This document shows, one piece after another, positions 1-7,944 of a stretch of 64,000 bases of DNA. The position numbers and the translations under genes are program-made. This DNA comes from Leifsonia xyli subsp. cynodontis DSM 46306 (GTDB taxonomy: Bacteria; Actinomycetota; Actinomycetes; Actinomycetales; Microbacteriaceae). The first letter of the stretch is position 1. The number at the start of each line of letters is the position of its first letter. The DNA is taken from assembly GCF_000470775.1 (NCBI RefSeq), contig NC_022438.1:1488001-1552000 (forward strand). The letters are read 5' to 3'. The notes beneath the pieces are model-generated. The model had not been told where the DNA came from, made no database searches, and saw nothing but the letters and a program-made list of their open reading frames with translations.

Positions 1-341
1 TCGACGCCCCGCTGGATGTTGACGGTGACCGTGCGCTGGGGGCGGATGAAGCCGAGGGCGAGCTGCGCGTCGTCCTCGTCGTGCTGCACGGCATAGGGCA
101 GCCGGACGGCGATGAACTCCGCCGCCACGCCCTCCTCAGCCAGCCGCTCGACGGCCAGTTGGCAAAGCCGCCCGGCCAGCGACGAATCCTGTCCGCCGCT
201 GACGCCGAGCACGAAGCCGGAGGCCCCGGCCGCTTTGAGGTACCGGACGAGGAAGTCCACCCGCTCGGCCACTTCGGCGGCGGGGTCGATGGTCGCGCTG
301 ACGTTCAGCTCGTCGATGATTCTGGCCTGGAGATCACGCAT
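1..341 (-). CDS. nadE: NH3-dependent NAD synthetase, N-terminal part (runs off the window)
   Basis: Only the first 113 or so residues are in the window. The protein starts [20 protein letters not shown] and carries the ATP-pyrophosphatase P-loop as [20 protein letters not shown] at about residues 43-62 (SGGxDS signature), followed by the variable [17 protein letters not shown] stretch typical of NadE. The family adenylates deamido-NAD with ATP and displaces AMP with ammonia, the last step of cytosolic NAD synthesis. The ATG at 339-341 is the natural start because an acidic amphipathic helix leads straight into the nucleotide-binding core, as in E. coli NadE. No glutaminase domain precedes it, so this is the ammonia-using short form rather than the glutamine-dependent one common in many actinobacteria. 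The C-terminal half, with the remaining NaAD site, is not visible. Confidence 0.88.
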   Translation of the reverse strand, partial: MRDLQARIIDELNVSATIDPAAEVAERVDFLVRYLKAAGASGFVLGVSGGQDSSLAGRLCQLAVERLAEEGVAAEFIAVRLPYAVQHDEDDAQLALGFIRPQRTVTVNIQRGV

Positions 342-379
342 GGGGACAGAGTAGCCTCTCGCTGGCACCCGGGGCGCGG

Positions 380-1234
380 TCAGGGGACGCGGGTGACGGC
401 GCGGGCGAGGATGGCGGTGGTGAGGGCATCCACCGGCTCACGCGCGGCGGAGGGATTCGACAGCAGCGTGAAGTCGACGTGGCCGAGTTCCGGGAGCTCG
501 AAGCGGTTGGTGACTTTGATGAGGTCGGTCGGGATCAGCGAGCGAGGGAAAACCGCCACTCCCAGACCTGCGCGCACGGCCGCGAGCACACCGTTCACCT
601 CACGCGTGTTGCAGGTGATCCGCCAGGTGCGCCCGGCCGACTCCAGCGCGTCGATGGTGATCTGACGGCTGAGGCTCGGCCCCTGGTAGACGATCAAGGG
701 CACCGGCTGCCCGGGTTCCAGCCCGGTCTTCTCCTGCCCCATCCACACCAGCTCGTCCGTCGCGACGACGGTTCCCTCGGTCGTGCCGGGGTTCTGCTTG
801 ATGAAGATGAGGTCGAGCTGGCCAGCTTTCAGACGGCGGTGCAGCGGACCGGACTGGTCCACGGTCAGCTCCAGGTTGACCTGCGGGTTCTGCTGCCGGA
901 AATGGCGAAGGATGCGAGGCAGCGTCGTGATCGCCAGATCGTCGGCGGCGCCGAACCGCAACCGGCCGCGCATCGCCGAACCGCTGAAATAGCGATCGGC
1001 CTCGGCGTGCGCGGTCAAGATAGTGCGGGCGAAACCTGCCATCGCATCCCCGTTGTCCGTCAGCCGGACCTCGCGCGTGTCCCGCGCGACGAGCTGCCGT
1101 TTGGCCGCTTCTTCCAGACGGCGGACATGCTGACTGACCGTGGGCTGGCTGATCCCCAGCCGGCCCGCCGCACGCGTGAAGCTGCGCAGATCGGCGACGG
1201 CCAGGAATGTGCGGAGGAGGACCGGATCGAACAT
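380..1234 (-). CDS. LysR-family transcriptional regulator
   Basis: A 284-residue regulator. The N-terminal winged helix-turn-helix reads [20 protein letters not shown] followed by [14 protein letters not shown] (residues about 10-45), the textbook LysR DNA-binding motif. Residues 85-284 form the two-lobed effector-binding domain, beginning [20 protein letters not shown]. The start chosen is ATG at 1232-1234, preceded by a GGATGG/GGTGAG purine stretch; in-frame ATG at 1246 and TTG at 1258 would add 4 or 8 residues. It is divergent from the MFS transporter at 1367 with 132 bases between the two starts, the usual layout of a LysR regulator and its target. Regulation of that exporter is therefore the natural inference, but the effector cannot be read from the sequence. 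Confidence 0.9.
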   Translation of the reverse strand: MFDPVLLRTFLAVADLRSFTRAAGRLGISQPTVSQHVRRLEEAAKRQLVARDTREVRLTDNGDAMAGFARTILTAHAEADRYFSGSAMRGRLRFGAADDLAITTLPRILRHFRQQNPQVNLELTVDQSGPLHRRLKAGQLDLIFIKQNPGTTEGTVVATDELVWMGQEKTGLEPGQPVPLIVYQGPSLSRQITIDALESAGRTWRITCNTREVNGVLAAVRAGLGVAVFPRSLIPTDLIKVTNRFELPELGHVDFTLLSNPSAAREPVDALTTAILARAVTRVP

Positions 1235-1366
1235 CTCACCATCCATTCGGAAAATCAATGGGAGTTATAGGTTGAATTCTCTGAAACAATACCGCGGATT
1301 CTCTAGGTTGGAAGACAGAACTCGACGCACGTCCATACGGAACCAGGAACGCAGGAAAGACAGCTC

Positions 1367-2713
1367 GTGACGAACTCCACCGCAGCAGCGGCCCCGCCCA
1401 CCGGCCCCATGCTCATCCTCAGCGCTCGCCCGCCGTGGCGCGAGACGTTCGTCTCGCTGCGGATCCCCAACTACCGGAGATTCACCGCTGGCAATCTGGT
1501 CGCCAACACAGCGGCGTGGATGCAGCGGATCGCGATGGACTGGCTCGTCCTCCAGCTCTCCGGGAGCGTCGCGGCCGTCGGTGTCACGGTCTTCATGCAG
1601 TTCGCCCCGATGCTTCTGTTCGGGCTCTGGGGCGGCGTGATCGCCGACCGGCATTCGAAGCAGCGGCTCCTCATCATCACGCAGTCCGCCTCGGCGGCGC
1701 TCGCGGCGCTCCTCGCCGTCCTGACCCTCAGCGGCACGGTCGAGGTCTGTCATGTGTACCTCATCTCTTTCGCACTCGGGCTCGTGACCGTGGTCGACAA
1801 CCCGGCCCGGCAGGTGTTCGTCAACGAACTCGTCGGCCCGCGCCACCTGCGCAACGCGATCAGTCTCAACTCCTCGATCTTCCAGCTCGGCGGGCTGATC
1901 GGCCCGGCGCTGGCCGGCCTCATGATCGCCGCGGTCGGCGGCGGCTGGTCGTTCGCGATCAACGCGGTCGCCTGCCTCGCGGTCGTAGCTGCGCTGCTCG
2001 CCCTGAGGAAGGGCGAGTTGCACCACTCCCCCGCCGCGCCCCGCGGAAAGGGCCAGCTGGCGGAAGGCATCCGCTACGTGCGGCGCAAGCCCGTGATCTT
2101 CTGGACCGTCGTCATGGTCGCGGTGCTCGCGGTCTTCGCGTTCAACATGCCGGTGTTCCTCGCGGCGTACGCGAACGAGGTCTTCGACGCAGGAGCCCAG
2201 GGCTACGGGATCTTCAACGCCCTTGTCGCGGCCGGCGCGCTGGCCGGCGCGCTCTCCTCCACCCGCCGGACCTCGGTGCGACTGTCGACGGTCATCGGCA
2301 CAGCGGCGACGCTCGGCATCGTGCAGACACTCGCGGGCTTCGCTCCGGACGAGGTCGCGTTCAGCGTCCTGCTGGTGGGCATCGGCGTGGGGAACCTGCT
2401 GTTCATCACGGCGGCGAACTCGCTGGTGCAGATGTCGTCGAACGTCCAGATCCGCGGGCGGGCGATCTCCGTCTACATCCTCGTCTTGCTCGGCGGGCAG
2501 GCTCTCGGCGGGCCGCTGATGGGGTGGGTCGTGGAAGCGCTCGGACCGCACAGCGCGATGGCGGTCTCGGGCCTCGTGCCCACGGCAGCCGCGATCGTGG
2601 TGGGGCTGCTGATCGCGCGGGGGACGAACCTGCGGCTGCGGCTGCGACGGAGCGGACGGATGCCGGTGGTGACGATCGTGACCCGGGCGGGCAAAGCCGG
2701 CCCGACGCTGTAG
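1367..2713 (+). CDS. MFS transporter, EntS/MFS_3-type exporter
   Basis: A 448-residue integral membrane protein with about 12 hydrophobic segments. The opening FVSLRIPNYRRFTAGNLVAN and the loop-2 signature GLWGGVIADRHSKQRLLI (about residues 84-101), plus VVDNPARQVFVNELVGPRHL after helix 4, are characteristic of the MFS_3 branch that contains the enterobactin exporter EntS and macrolide-efflux-like proteins. The start is GTG at 1367 with AGGAAAG about ten bases upstream. It is divergent from a LysR gene, which suggests inducible efflux of a small molecule. The C-terminal tail is basic (LRLRLRRSGRMP) and cytoplasmic. The tRNA-Arg gene begins 45 bases downstream. The substrate is unknown. Confidence 0.88.
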   Translation: MTNSTAAAAPPTGPMLILSARPPWRETFVSLRIPNYRRFTAGNLVANTAAWMQRIAMDWLVLQLSGSVAAVGVTVFMQFAPMLLFGLWGGVIADRHSKQRLLIITQSASAALAALLAVLTLSGTVEVCHVYLISFALGLVTVVDNPARQVFVNELVGPRHLRNAISLNSSIFQLGGLIGPALAGLMIAAVGGGWSFAINAVACLAVVAALLALRKGELHHSPAAPRGKGQLAEGIRYVRRKPVIFWTVVMVAVLAVFAFNMPVFLAAYANEVFDAGAQGYGIFNALVAAGALAGALSSTRRTSVRLSTVIGTAATLGIVQTLAGFAPDEVAFSVLLVGIGVGNLLFITAANSLVQMSSNVQIRGRAISVYILVLLGGQALGGPLMGWVVEALGPHSAMAVSGLVPTAAAIVVGLLIARGTNLRLRLRRSGRMPVVTIVTRAGKAGPTL

Positions 2714-2758
2714 CGACCAGCCAGGCGTGCGGTGCGGCTACGGTATCGTGGACCACGC

Positions 2759-2831
2759 GCCCCCGTAGCTCAGCGGATAGAGCAGGAGCCTTCTAATCTC
2801 TTGGTCGCAGGTTCGATTCCTGCCGGGGGCA
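2759..2831 (+). tRNA. tRNA-Arg (anticodon TCT)
   Basis: Seventy-three bases folding as a cloverleaf: acceptor stem GCCCCCG (2759-2765) pairs with CGGGGGC (2824-2830), D-arm AGCTCAGCGGATAGAGC, anticodon loop CTTCTAA with TCT at 2792-2794, and T-arm GCAGGTTCGATTCCTGC, with discriminator A at 2831. The anticodon stem has a C31-U39 mismatch and a G-U pair at 27-43. CCA is not encoded (the next bases are CCC). It decodes AGA and AGG, codons that are rare in this GC-rich genome. A serine recombinase remnant lies directly against the 3' end and reads into the gene on the opposite strand, so this tRNA was probably an integration site. Confidence 0.93.
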
Positions 2832-3464
2832 CCCAATGTTCGATGTTCGAACCTGCGACCAAATGAATGGGTCGGCGGTTGGAGCGTCTGCCCTTTTGAT
2901 GGCCTCTTGTTGTGCTCGCTGGTCGAAGTAGAGGCTGAAGGGTTTGGCGGTCACTGAGCCGGTCTCGCCGTTCTCGCCAATGAGGATTTTGGTGAAGAAT
3001 GCTTGGTTCGCGAGTCGGCGGGTTTGTGGGTCGGCGTTGGTGTAGATGTCGGCGATGTCGGTGGCGAGTGTGAGGCAGGCGTCGATGTGGGTGCGTGCTT
3101 CGGCGTAGTCGTTGTGGTGCTCGGCCAGGCGGGTGTCGAGTGTTTCGAGCTCGCCGCAGAGGCGGTCTTCGAACTTCGCGAACTGGTCGAGGGTGAGCGT
3201 GTCGGCCAGGCGCGCTTCGATGAGGCGGTCCTGTTCGGCGACGAGCCGGCCCCGTCGGGCAGTCACTGTGTTCGCTTCGGTTGATGCGGAGGCGGTGAGC
3301 CGGTCGAGTTCGGTAGTGAGCATGGTTCGGAGCGCGTCGCGAGTGGCTGGTGTGAGTTGGATGCGCCGGTAGTAGTCAGCAACCAATTCTTCGACTTGAG
3401 TAACGTGCATGGCTTGGCGGGTGCAAACAGCACCGATCGGACGTCCAGCCTGGACGCTGAACTC
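2793..3464 (-). pseudogene. Serine recombinase (phage-type integrase), C-terminal remnant
   Basis: The readable frame, about 205 residues from its first ATG at 3410, matches the C-terminal third of large serine recombinases: a CTRQAM zinc-ribbon tail, then VEELVADYYRRIQLTP, a long helical coiled-coil rich in RLVAEQDRLIEARL and ELETLDTRLAEHH, and the post-coil ANQAFFTKI motif followed by a C-terminal tail. The catalytic resolvase domain and most of the recombinase domain are missing: going upstream the frame stays open to about 3464 and then meets a stop (3465-3467) with no plausible start. At its 3' end the frame runs through the spacer and into the tRNA-Arg gene in antisense (PRQESNLRPRD is antisense tRNA), stopping in the anticodon loop. 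So both ends are artefacts of integration and decay, and no recombinase activity is expected. Confidence 0.8.
2801..2862. repeat. 16-bp inverted repeat of the tRNA-Arg T-arm just outside the tRNA
   Basis: TTGGTCGCAGGTTCGA inside the tRNA (2801-2816, variable loop and 5' half of the T-arm) recurs as its exact reverse complement at 2847-2862, 16 bases past the mature 3' end. Nothing in a tRNA gene needs this. The most economical reading is a rearranged tRNA fragment left by an element that integrated here, or part of the recombination site. It could also pair with the T-arm in the precursor transcript. Confidence 0.7.
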
Positions 3465-3632
3465 TTAGGGCTTACCAGATCTGTCACGGTATGGGAAAAC
3501 TCGGCAGATGCGGGGTGCAGGGTGGCCAATCCTTCCCAGCCGTTCGGGCGGCGATCATCATCCCGCCATTCCGGCACTCTCGGGGGGAGAAGCTTATGAC
3601 GCTCCCGAAACCACAAAAGTAAGGAAAAAATT

Positions 3633-3890
3633 ATGTCTGTTTTTCACTCATCTGAGTTGGCTCCACGTACTGTCGCGACGCGATTCCGGCGTCGGCACCA
3701 AGTTGCCACCGTAACACTTGCCCTTGGCGCTGCTCTCCTCGCCATCGGCGCGACCGGAATTGCACCATCTGCAGAAGCAGCGTCACTGCCGAGCGTTAGC
3801 CTGTACCCGGGTGCTAGCGGTCCTACCAGCAATGTGGTCGCGACCAATGTCCCAGCCGGGACTCAAGCCTTCTGGGTTGAGTCCTACTAA
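3633..3890 (+). CDS. Small secreted protein of unknown function, possibly truncated
   Basis: An 85-residue product with a strong Shine-Dalgarno (AAGGA, eight bases before ATG). Residues 1-22 are basic, then TVTLALGAALLAIGATGIA forms a signal-peptide core, with a likely signal peptidase I site after PSAEA (about residue 49). That leaves only about 36 mature residues with no recognisable domain. The +1 frame stays open past this stop to 4137 and includes a valine-rich stretch (ASPGGVTVVFKVAK), so a longer ancestral protein cut by a frameshift near 3875-3890 is possible. No family is recognised. It lies in the low-GC island, and a hairpin at 4173-4226 could end its transcript. Confidence 0.5.
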   Translation: MSVFHSSELAPRTVATRFRRRHQVATVTLALGAALLAIGATGIAPSAEAASLPSVSLYPGASGPTSNVVATNVPAGTQAFWVESY

Positions 3891-4488
3891 TTTCCTTAGC
3901 CCCACACAAATGCCGATGTGTGTAGCGTCCCCCGGCGGTGTCACTGTCGTCTTCAAGGTCGCGAAAAGCGTAAGAGCATTGTCGATCACCCCGACCAATC
4001 GGGCGCGTTGCTCCGACCCTCGGAGCGACAAGAGACCTCGGAACGAACAGACCGACATCGCCCCACTCTCTGATCGTGACTCGCACTGGGATTTCATCAA
4101 CAGGAGCAAACCCATCTGGGAAGGCCAGCCTAAATAAGGGTCGCCAAGTCCGATTGGTAAAGCCTTTAACCTAAGCGCTGTGGAAGTGTCGGGCCGTGAG
4201 CAAGTCACGGCACCTCCACAGCGCTTTATCGTAGGGGACTGCACCCTAAAAATACTGTCCGGTAGAGCGGTCGCGCGACGAGATAATGGCCTGCCCCTGT
4301 TCGACACTCGTCTCGGCTTCGAACTGCTCTGTTGCCTTACTTTGCCAAGCACTGGTGCCCTGCTCGCCGTCCCTCGGCCTGGCGGAGCTGATCTGAAGTG
4401 CGACTGGGCTCATCCGCCGAACGTGAAGGAGCTCGCGGCCGCAGACGGCTCAGCGCTTGCGGTGGAGGCATGGACCGGAGCTCAGTAG
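3891..4488. other. Island segment without a convincing gene
   Basis: About 600 bases of lower-GC, codon-biased-poor sequence. Short frames exist on both strands but none has a ribosome site, a domain or the third-position GC bias of the neighbours. The only clear structure is the hairpin at 4173-4226. The first 250 bases may be the out-of-frame remainder of the secreted-protein gene at 3633. Confidence 0.5.
4173..4226 (+). terminator. Hairpin, probable transcription terminator
   Basis: AAGCGCTGTGGA at 4173-4184 pairs perfectly with TCCACAGCGCTT at 4215-4226, and an inner CCGTGA/TCACGG stem stacks inside. TTATC follows on the plus strand. Position suits termination of the gene starting at 3633. 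Confidence 0.5.
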
Positions 4489-5157
4489 TCAGCAGATCGC
4501 CATGCCGAACAGGTCGAGAACCGCACGAAGAGCCCGGTCCGTGATCTGGAGATCGTGGGTCGCGCGGAGTTCGACGGGCGTGCCGTCGAAGATCGCCCAG
4601 CACTCGAAGTCTCCGAGCCGTGACACATAGCGGATACCTGCGCAGAGCGGTTGACCGTGCTCGTCGGTGCGCGAGTAGAGCCAGCTGGCGATCCCGCGCG
4701 TCAGGAGACGACTGGGCCCGCGGACGTCAGCGACGTCGAGGTTCTCGAGCTCCTGATGACGCAGCACCGACGCGGCCTCGCGGGTGAGGTAGGTGTGCGT
4801 GGCGGTCGCCTCGAGATCCACGAACGGGAGCGACCCGGTGACCTCGAACTCCCGCAGTCGGCGGGTGGTCAACCAGGAAGCGGGCACCTCGCCAGGCCCC
4901 ACTCGGTCGGTCTCGATCTGCGAGAACGCGCCGATCATCGAGGCCTTCGGCCGGAAGCCAGCGAGCGTCTCAGCGAAGCCACCCTCCGGGGTGGTCGCCC
5001 CGTAGAGGACGCCGGCGCCGGGGATGTCGAACCAGTTCCCGGCACGCTCGTTCATGACGTCGACCGGGTTGAGCTGAGAGAAGCGGAGGGCCGGGTCGAT
5101 CCGTTCGACTCGCCAGAGTGGAGACGGCGCGGTCAAGAGGGCGAGCTCAGCCGGCAT
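4489..5157 (-). CDS. RES-domain toxin (probable NAD+ phosphorylase/glycohydrolase of a type II TA pair)
   Basis: A 222-residue RES-domain protein. The hallmarks are in order: LWRVERIDPALRFSQLNP near the N terminus (conserved Arg), GVLYGATTPEGGFAETLAGF (conserved Tyr and Glu, about residues 52-71), a central TREAASVLRHQELENLDVAD, and GIASWLYSRTDEHGQPLCAG with the conserved Ser, then GIRYVSRLGDFECWAIFDG. RES proteins such as M. tuberculosis MbcT and Sinorhizobium RES degrade NAD+ and arrest growth when free of their antitoxin. The start ATG at 5155-5157 overlaps the last codons and stop of the upstream antitoxin (stop at 5147-5149), so translation is coupled. All named residues are present, so the toxin looks intact. 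It belongs to the island next to tRNA-Arg. A diverged catalytic activity cannot be excluded. Confidence 0.85.
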   Translation of the reverse strand: MPAELALLTAPSPLWRVERIDPALRFSQLNPVDVMNERAGNWFDIPGAGVLYGATTPEGGFAETLAGFRPKASMIGAFSQIETDRVGPGEVPASWLTTRRLREFEVTGSLPFVDLEATATHTYLTREAASVLRHQELENLDVADVRGPSRLLTRGIASWLYSRTDEHGQPLCAGIRYVSRLGDFECWAIFDGTPVELRATHDLQITDRALRAVLDLFGMAIC

Positions 5158-5524
5158 TGACGAACGCGCGCGCGGCGGCGATGACGTCGCGGACACGTCC
5201 CTCGGCGATGACCTCAGCCGGTGCCGCGTCCTCCAACTGCGGATTCATCCCGATGAACCACGCCCGCACGACCTCATCGGGATCGACCTCCGCCAGGAGC
5301 TCGACGACCTGGAAAGTGTCGCGCAGCAGGCGCTGCTCATCCAGCGGCGGCTTGGCGTCACCGGAGATCCACCGAGACACCTGCCGCGGCGTCTTGCCGG
5401 TGATGATCGCCACGAGGTCGCGTCCGAGCACCTCCTGCAGGCGCGCGACGATCGCCGGCGACGCCGACTCCACCGACGCCTTGTGCGCCGCCCGCCCCAG
5501 GGGGCGCATTGCCAGATCCGTCAT
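5147..5524 (-). CDS. Xre/MbcA/ParS-type antitoxin (DUF2384) of the RES toxin
   Basis: A 125-residue protein. Residues about 18-55 hold a helix-turn-helix-like segment (VARLQEVLGRDLVAIITGKT followed by PRQVSRWISGDAKPPLD) and residues 60-125 the C-terminal toxin-binding domain with LLRDTFQVVELLAEVDPDEVVRAWFIGMNP, the usual DUF2384 pattern in which a Trp/Phe-containing helix precedes the MNPQL motif. In characterised RES systems this domain covers the toxin NAD site and the HTH represses the operon. The antitoxin lies first and overlaps the toxin by 11 bases, the normal order. The ATG at 5522-5524 is chosen because upstream sequence becomes AT-rich and non-coding in character. Autoregulation is expected from the family, but I did not identify a clear operator. 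Confidence 0.85.
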   Translation of the reverse strand: MTDLAMRPLGRAAHKASVESASPAIVARLQEVLGRDLVAIITGKTPRQVSRWISGDAKPPLDEQRLLRDTFQVVELLAEVDPDEVVRAWFIGMNPQLEDAAPAEVIAEGRVRDVIAAARAFVNAG

Positions 5525-5963
5525 AGCACCAGCATACCAAAAAGTCGCCCATCTAGTCAGTTCTAAGTCACTTGATAAGTCACCCAAAAAGACCGACAAG
5601 TCATCATATTTCAGTTCGTGTGCAACAGGCTCAATGGGATCACATTCAGCCTTATCTCTACCGCACTCGCGAAAACCCCCTCTCCCCCGACCACCTCTCC
5701 GGCACCCCACTCGGACGCCTCGAAGCCACAAACCAGAACAACTTAGAGAAGAAAGAATGATCGACATCGCAACCACAGCGCCACCCGGATACTGCGACTA
5801 CAGGGACTTGGCCTGATGGAAGTGGCGTCCCGGGCCCGACCAGCCGGAACGGACCTCCAATGCAGCTTGTTCCCGCGCCGTGGTCGCAGCGACCCCATAA
5901 CCCCACGCAGCCCGGAAACGACCGAGGCGTCGCAGATAAAGGGGAGGCTTGAGAAAACGGAGC
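5525..5963. other. AT-rich spacer upstream of the toxin-antitoxin operon
   Basis: About 440 bases without a credible gene. The part next to the antitoxin (5525-5660) is the most AT-rich stretch of the window and contains repeated AAGTCA words (TCTAAGTCAC, GATAAGTCAC, CAAGTCATC at 5571-5602), which could be operator half-sites for the HTH antitoxin. This is suggestive only. The remaining part has no codon-bias signal. Confidence 0.4.
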
Positions 5964-6767
5964 TCAGAGTACGATACGGCGTGATCGTAGGGCACGTTTC
6001 GTTTCTGTCTCGCTCCGTGGTGATTGTCCGTCGAGGAGTTGGCTGTGTAGTCGCTCGAGCAGCGCTGGCAGGCTTGCCGCGGCGATTTCGGGTTTGAGTC
6101 TCTGTTGAAGTTGTCGTTCTTGTGCGGGGGCGAGCAGGTCGCGTCCGATGGGGGCTGCGTGTTGGATAGCGTAGAGCAGGACCGCCCGGAGGGGCTCGGA
6201 CAGCGGGCGTGGTGTGGGGACGAATCGTCCGCCCTTTTCCAGACGTCGTATGGTGGCGCACAAATGAAAGAGCGCTGCGTACTGTTCCGCTTCTGTCTGA
6301 GGTGTTCGGACAGCGATTATCGCGGTGCTAAGCCTGCTTTCCAAAGCGGCTGCACGTTGGTACGAGTCCCTGTTGGCGAGCAGGAGTGCGTTGAGGATCA
6401 GTGCGCCCGCCGCTAGCAGAATCGGGAGTGCCGTTACGAGCGACGCACTGGATACGAGGAGCACCGCGGCGACGGACCCCTCAAAAATGGCGGCGCAGAA
6501 GGCGAAGACGGCGACCGTTCGTAGCCACATGGGCTCGTCCCAGGAGCGAGCAACGATTAGAGGTGGCGTCGTCAGAATCATCACCACAGCGAAAGGAACG
6601 GATAGGAGCGCAAGTAGCGCGATGACGATCAAGTTTGGTTGTGTGTGAGGGACGAACATGATGGCGCCGGCGCCGAAGGCCAACAACAGCATGACAGCAA
6701 CAAATGCGACGAGCGCAGAATCGACCCCACCGATATCGACGAGGAGGCCAAACGATTGGGATACCAC
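5964..6767 (-). CDS. Hypothetical membrane protein with four transmembrane helices
   Basis: A 267-residue protein starting at GTG (6765-6767), with AGGAAGG a little far upstream (about 13 bases). Four hydrophobic segments lie in the first 135 residues (VAFVAVMLLLAFGAGAIMF, LIVIALLALLSVPFAVVMIL, TVAVFAFCAAIFEGSVAAVL, ALPILLAAGALILNALLLA), followed by a soluble charged C-terminal half containing AALFHLCATIRRLEKGGRFV and LKPEIAAASLPALLERLHSQ. I do not recognise a family. Lower GC than its neighbours and its place between a TA pair and an insertion sequence mark it as accessory. The C-terminal end, rich in RSETETKRALRSRR, is strongly basic. It could be a phage or island membrane protein. Confidence 0.55.
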   Translation of the reverse strand: MVSQSFGLLVDIGGVDSALVAFVAVMLLLAFGAGAIMFVPHTQPNLIVIALLALLSVPFAVVMILTTPPLIVARSWDEPMWLRTVAVFAFCAAIFEGSVAAVLLVSSASLVTALPILLAAGALILNALLLANRDSYQRAAALESRLSTAIIAVRTPQTEAEQYAALFHLCATIRRLEKGGRFVPTPRPLSEPLRAVLLYAIQHAAPIGRDLLAPAQERQLQQRLKPEIAAASLPALLERLHSQLLDGQSPRSETETKRALRSRRIVL

Positions 6768-6839
6768 CGGACACGGGTTTCCTTCCTCATGACCACCCCC
6801 TACCGGCGCCCTCAGACGTTGAAGACGGCTCCGCTAGGT

Positions 6840-7944
6840 TGTGCTGCTCAGGGACGTTGGTTGAGGTGTGACGCGATAGATGGGTGAGGACCTCCCGGTC
6901 GAGAGTGGGGCTGTCTAGTTTCCCTGCACTCGATGACTTAGGAGGTCCTCGTGACCCACGCTAATGCTGCTTTGACTCCTCGCGAATGCCTCCGCCTGGC
7001 CCGCCAAGTCGTCGACGACGGCTGGTCCGTTGCTGCGGCGGCGACCTACTTCCGAGTGTCCTGACGCACCGCGGACCGATGGGCTCGTCGTTACGTGGAG
7101 ATGGGCGAGGCGGGAATGCTGGACCGTTCGTCACGGCCGCATCACAGCCCGAACAAGACCCCGCGAAGACTGGTCCGCAAGGTCGTGCATCTGCGGTGGA
7201 AGAAGCGGCTGGGACCAGTCGGTATCGGCGCCCAGCTCGGCATGCCCGCCTCGACCGTTCACACGGTCCTCTCCCGGTGCCGGATCAATCGGCCCAGCCA
7301 CGTCGACGTCCGCACCGGCGAACCCGCCCGCCGCTACGAGCACGAGCATCCCGGATCGATGATCCACGTCGACATCAAGAAACTCGGCAACATCCCCGAC
7401 GGTGGCGGCTGGCGCTACGTCGGACGTCTCCAGGGAGAGCGGAACAAGGCCATCACCGCGAAGCGGACCGGGAAACACGGGATCACCGGCGACATGATCA
7501 CCGGCACAGCGTTCGTTCATACCGTCATCGACGATCACTCCCGTGTCGCTTACGCCGAGATCCACGACGACGAAACCGCCGCCACTGCAATCGCTGTTCT
7601 GCGTCGAGCGGTCGGCTGGTTCGCCAGCCGTGGCGTCACCGTCGAACAGGTGCTCTCCGACAACGGCTCCGCATACCGCTCATACGCCTGGCGCGACGCT
7701 TGCGCCGAGCTCAGCATCCAACCGAAACGCACCCGGCCCTACCATCCGCAGACGAACGGCAAGATCGAACGCTTCCACCGCACCCTCGCCGACGGCTGGG
7801 CATACGCCCGGCACTACAACTCCGAATCAGCCCGCCGCAACGCACTCCCGGCCTGGCTGCACTCCTACAATCACCACAGGCCCCACACCGCCATCGGCAG
7901 CCAGCCACCCATCAGCAGATTGACCAACGTCCCTGAGAAACACA
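6840..7944 (+). mobile_element. IS481-family insertion sequence (about 1.1 kb)
   Basis: Imperfect terminal inverted repeats define the ends: TGTGCTGCTCAGGGACGTTG at 6840-6859 and, on the other strand, TGTGTTTCTCAGGGACGTTG ending the element at 7925-7944 (17 of 20 identical, both continuing with GT). The element carries one transposase gene in the plus direction with a strong AGGAGG ribosome site. CTAG flanks it on both sides (6834-6837 and 7946-7949), matching the known preference of IS481 elements for NCTAGN targets. The right-hand CTAG holds the stop codons both of the transposase and, on the minus strand, of the gatD-like gene. No second copy is present in the window. Confidence 0.85.

Noticed and set aside
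2836..2851. LexA (SOS) box near TGTTCGATGTTCGAAC
   Set aside because: The actinobacterial box needs GAAC, four bases, GTTC; here the order and spacing are wrong, and the TTCGAAC comes from the inverted tRNA fragment.
4180..4488. Possible 102-residue protein in the island
   Set aside because: It begins within a hairpin stem, has no ribosome site or domain, and its codon use does not match neighbouring genes.
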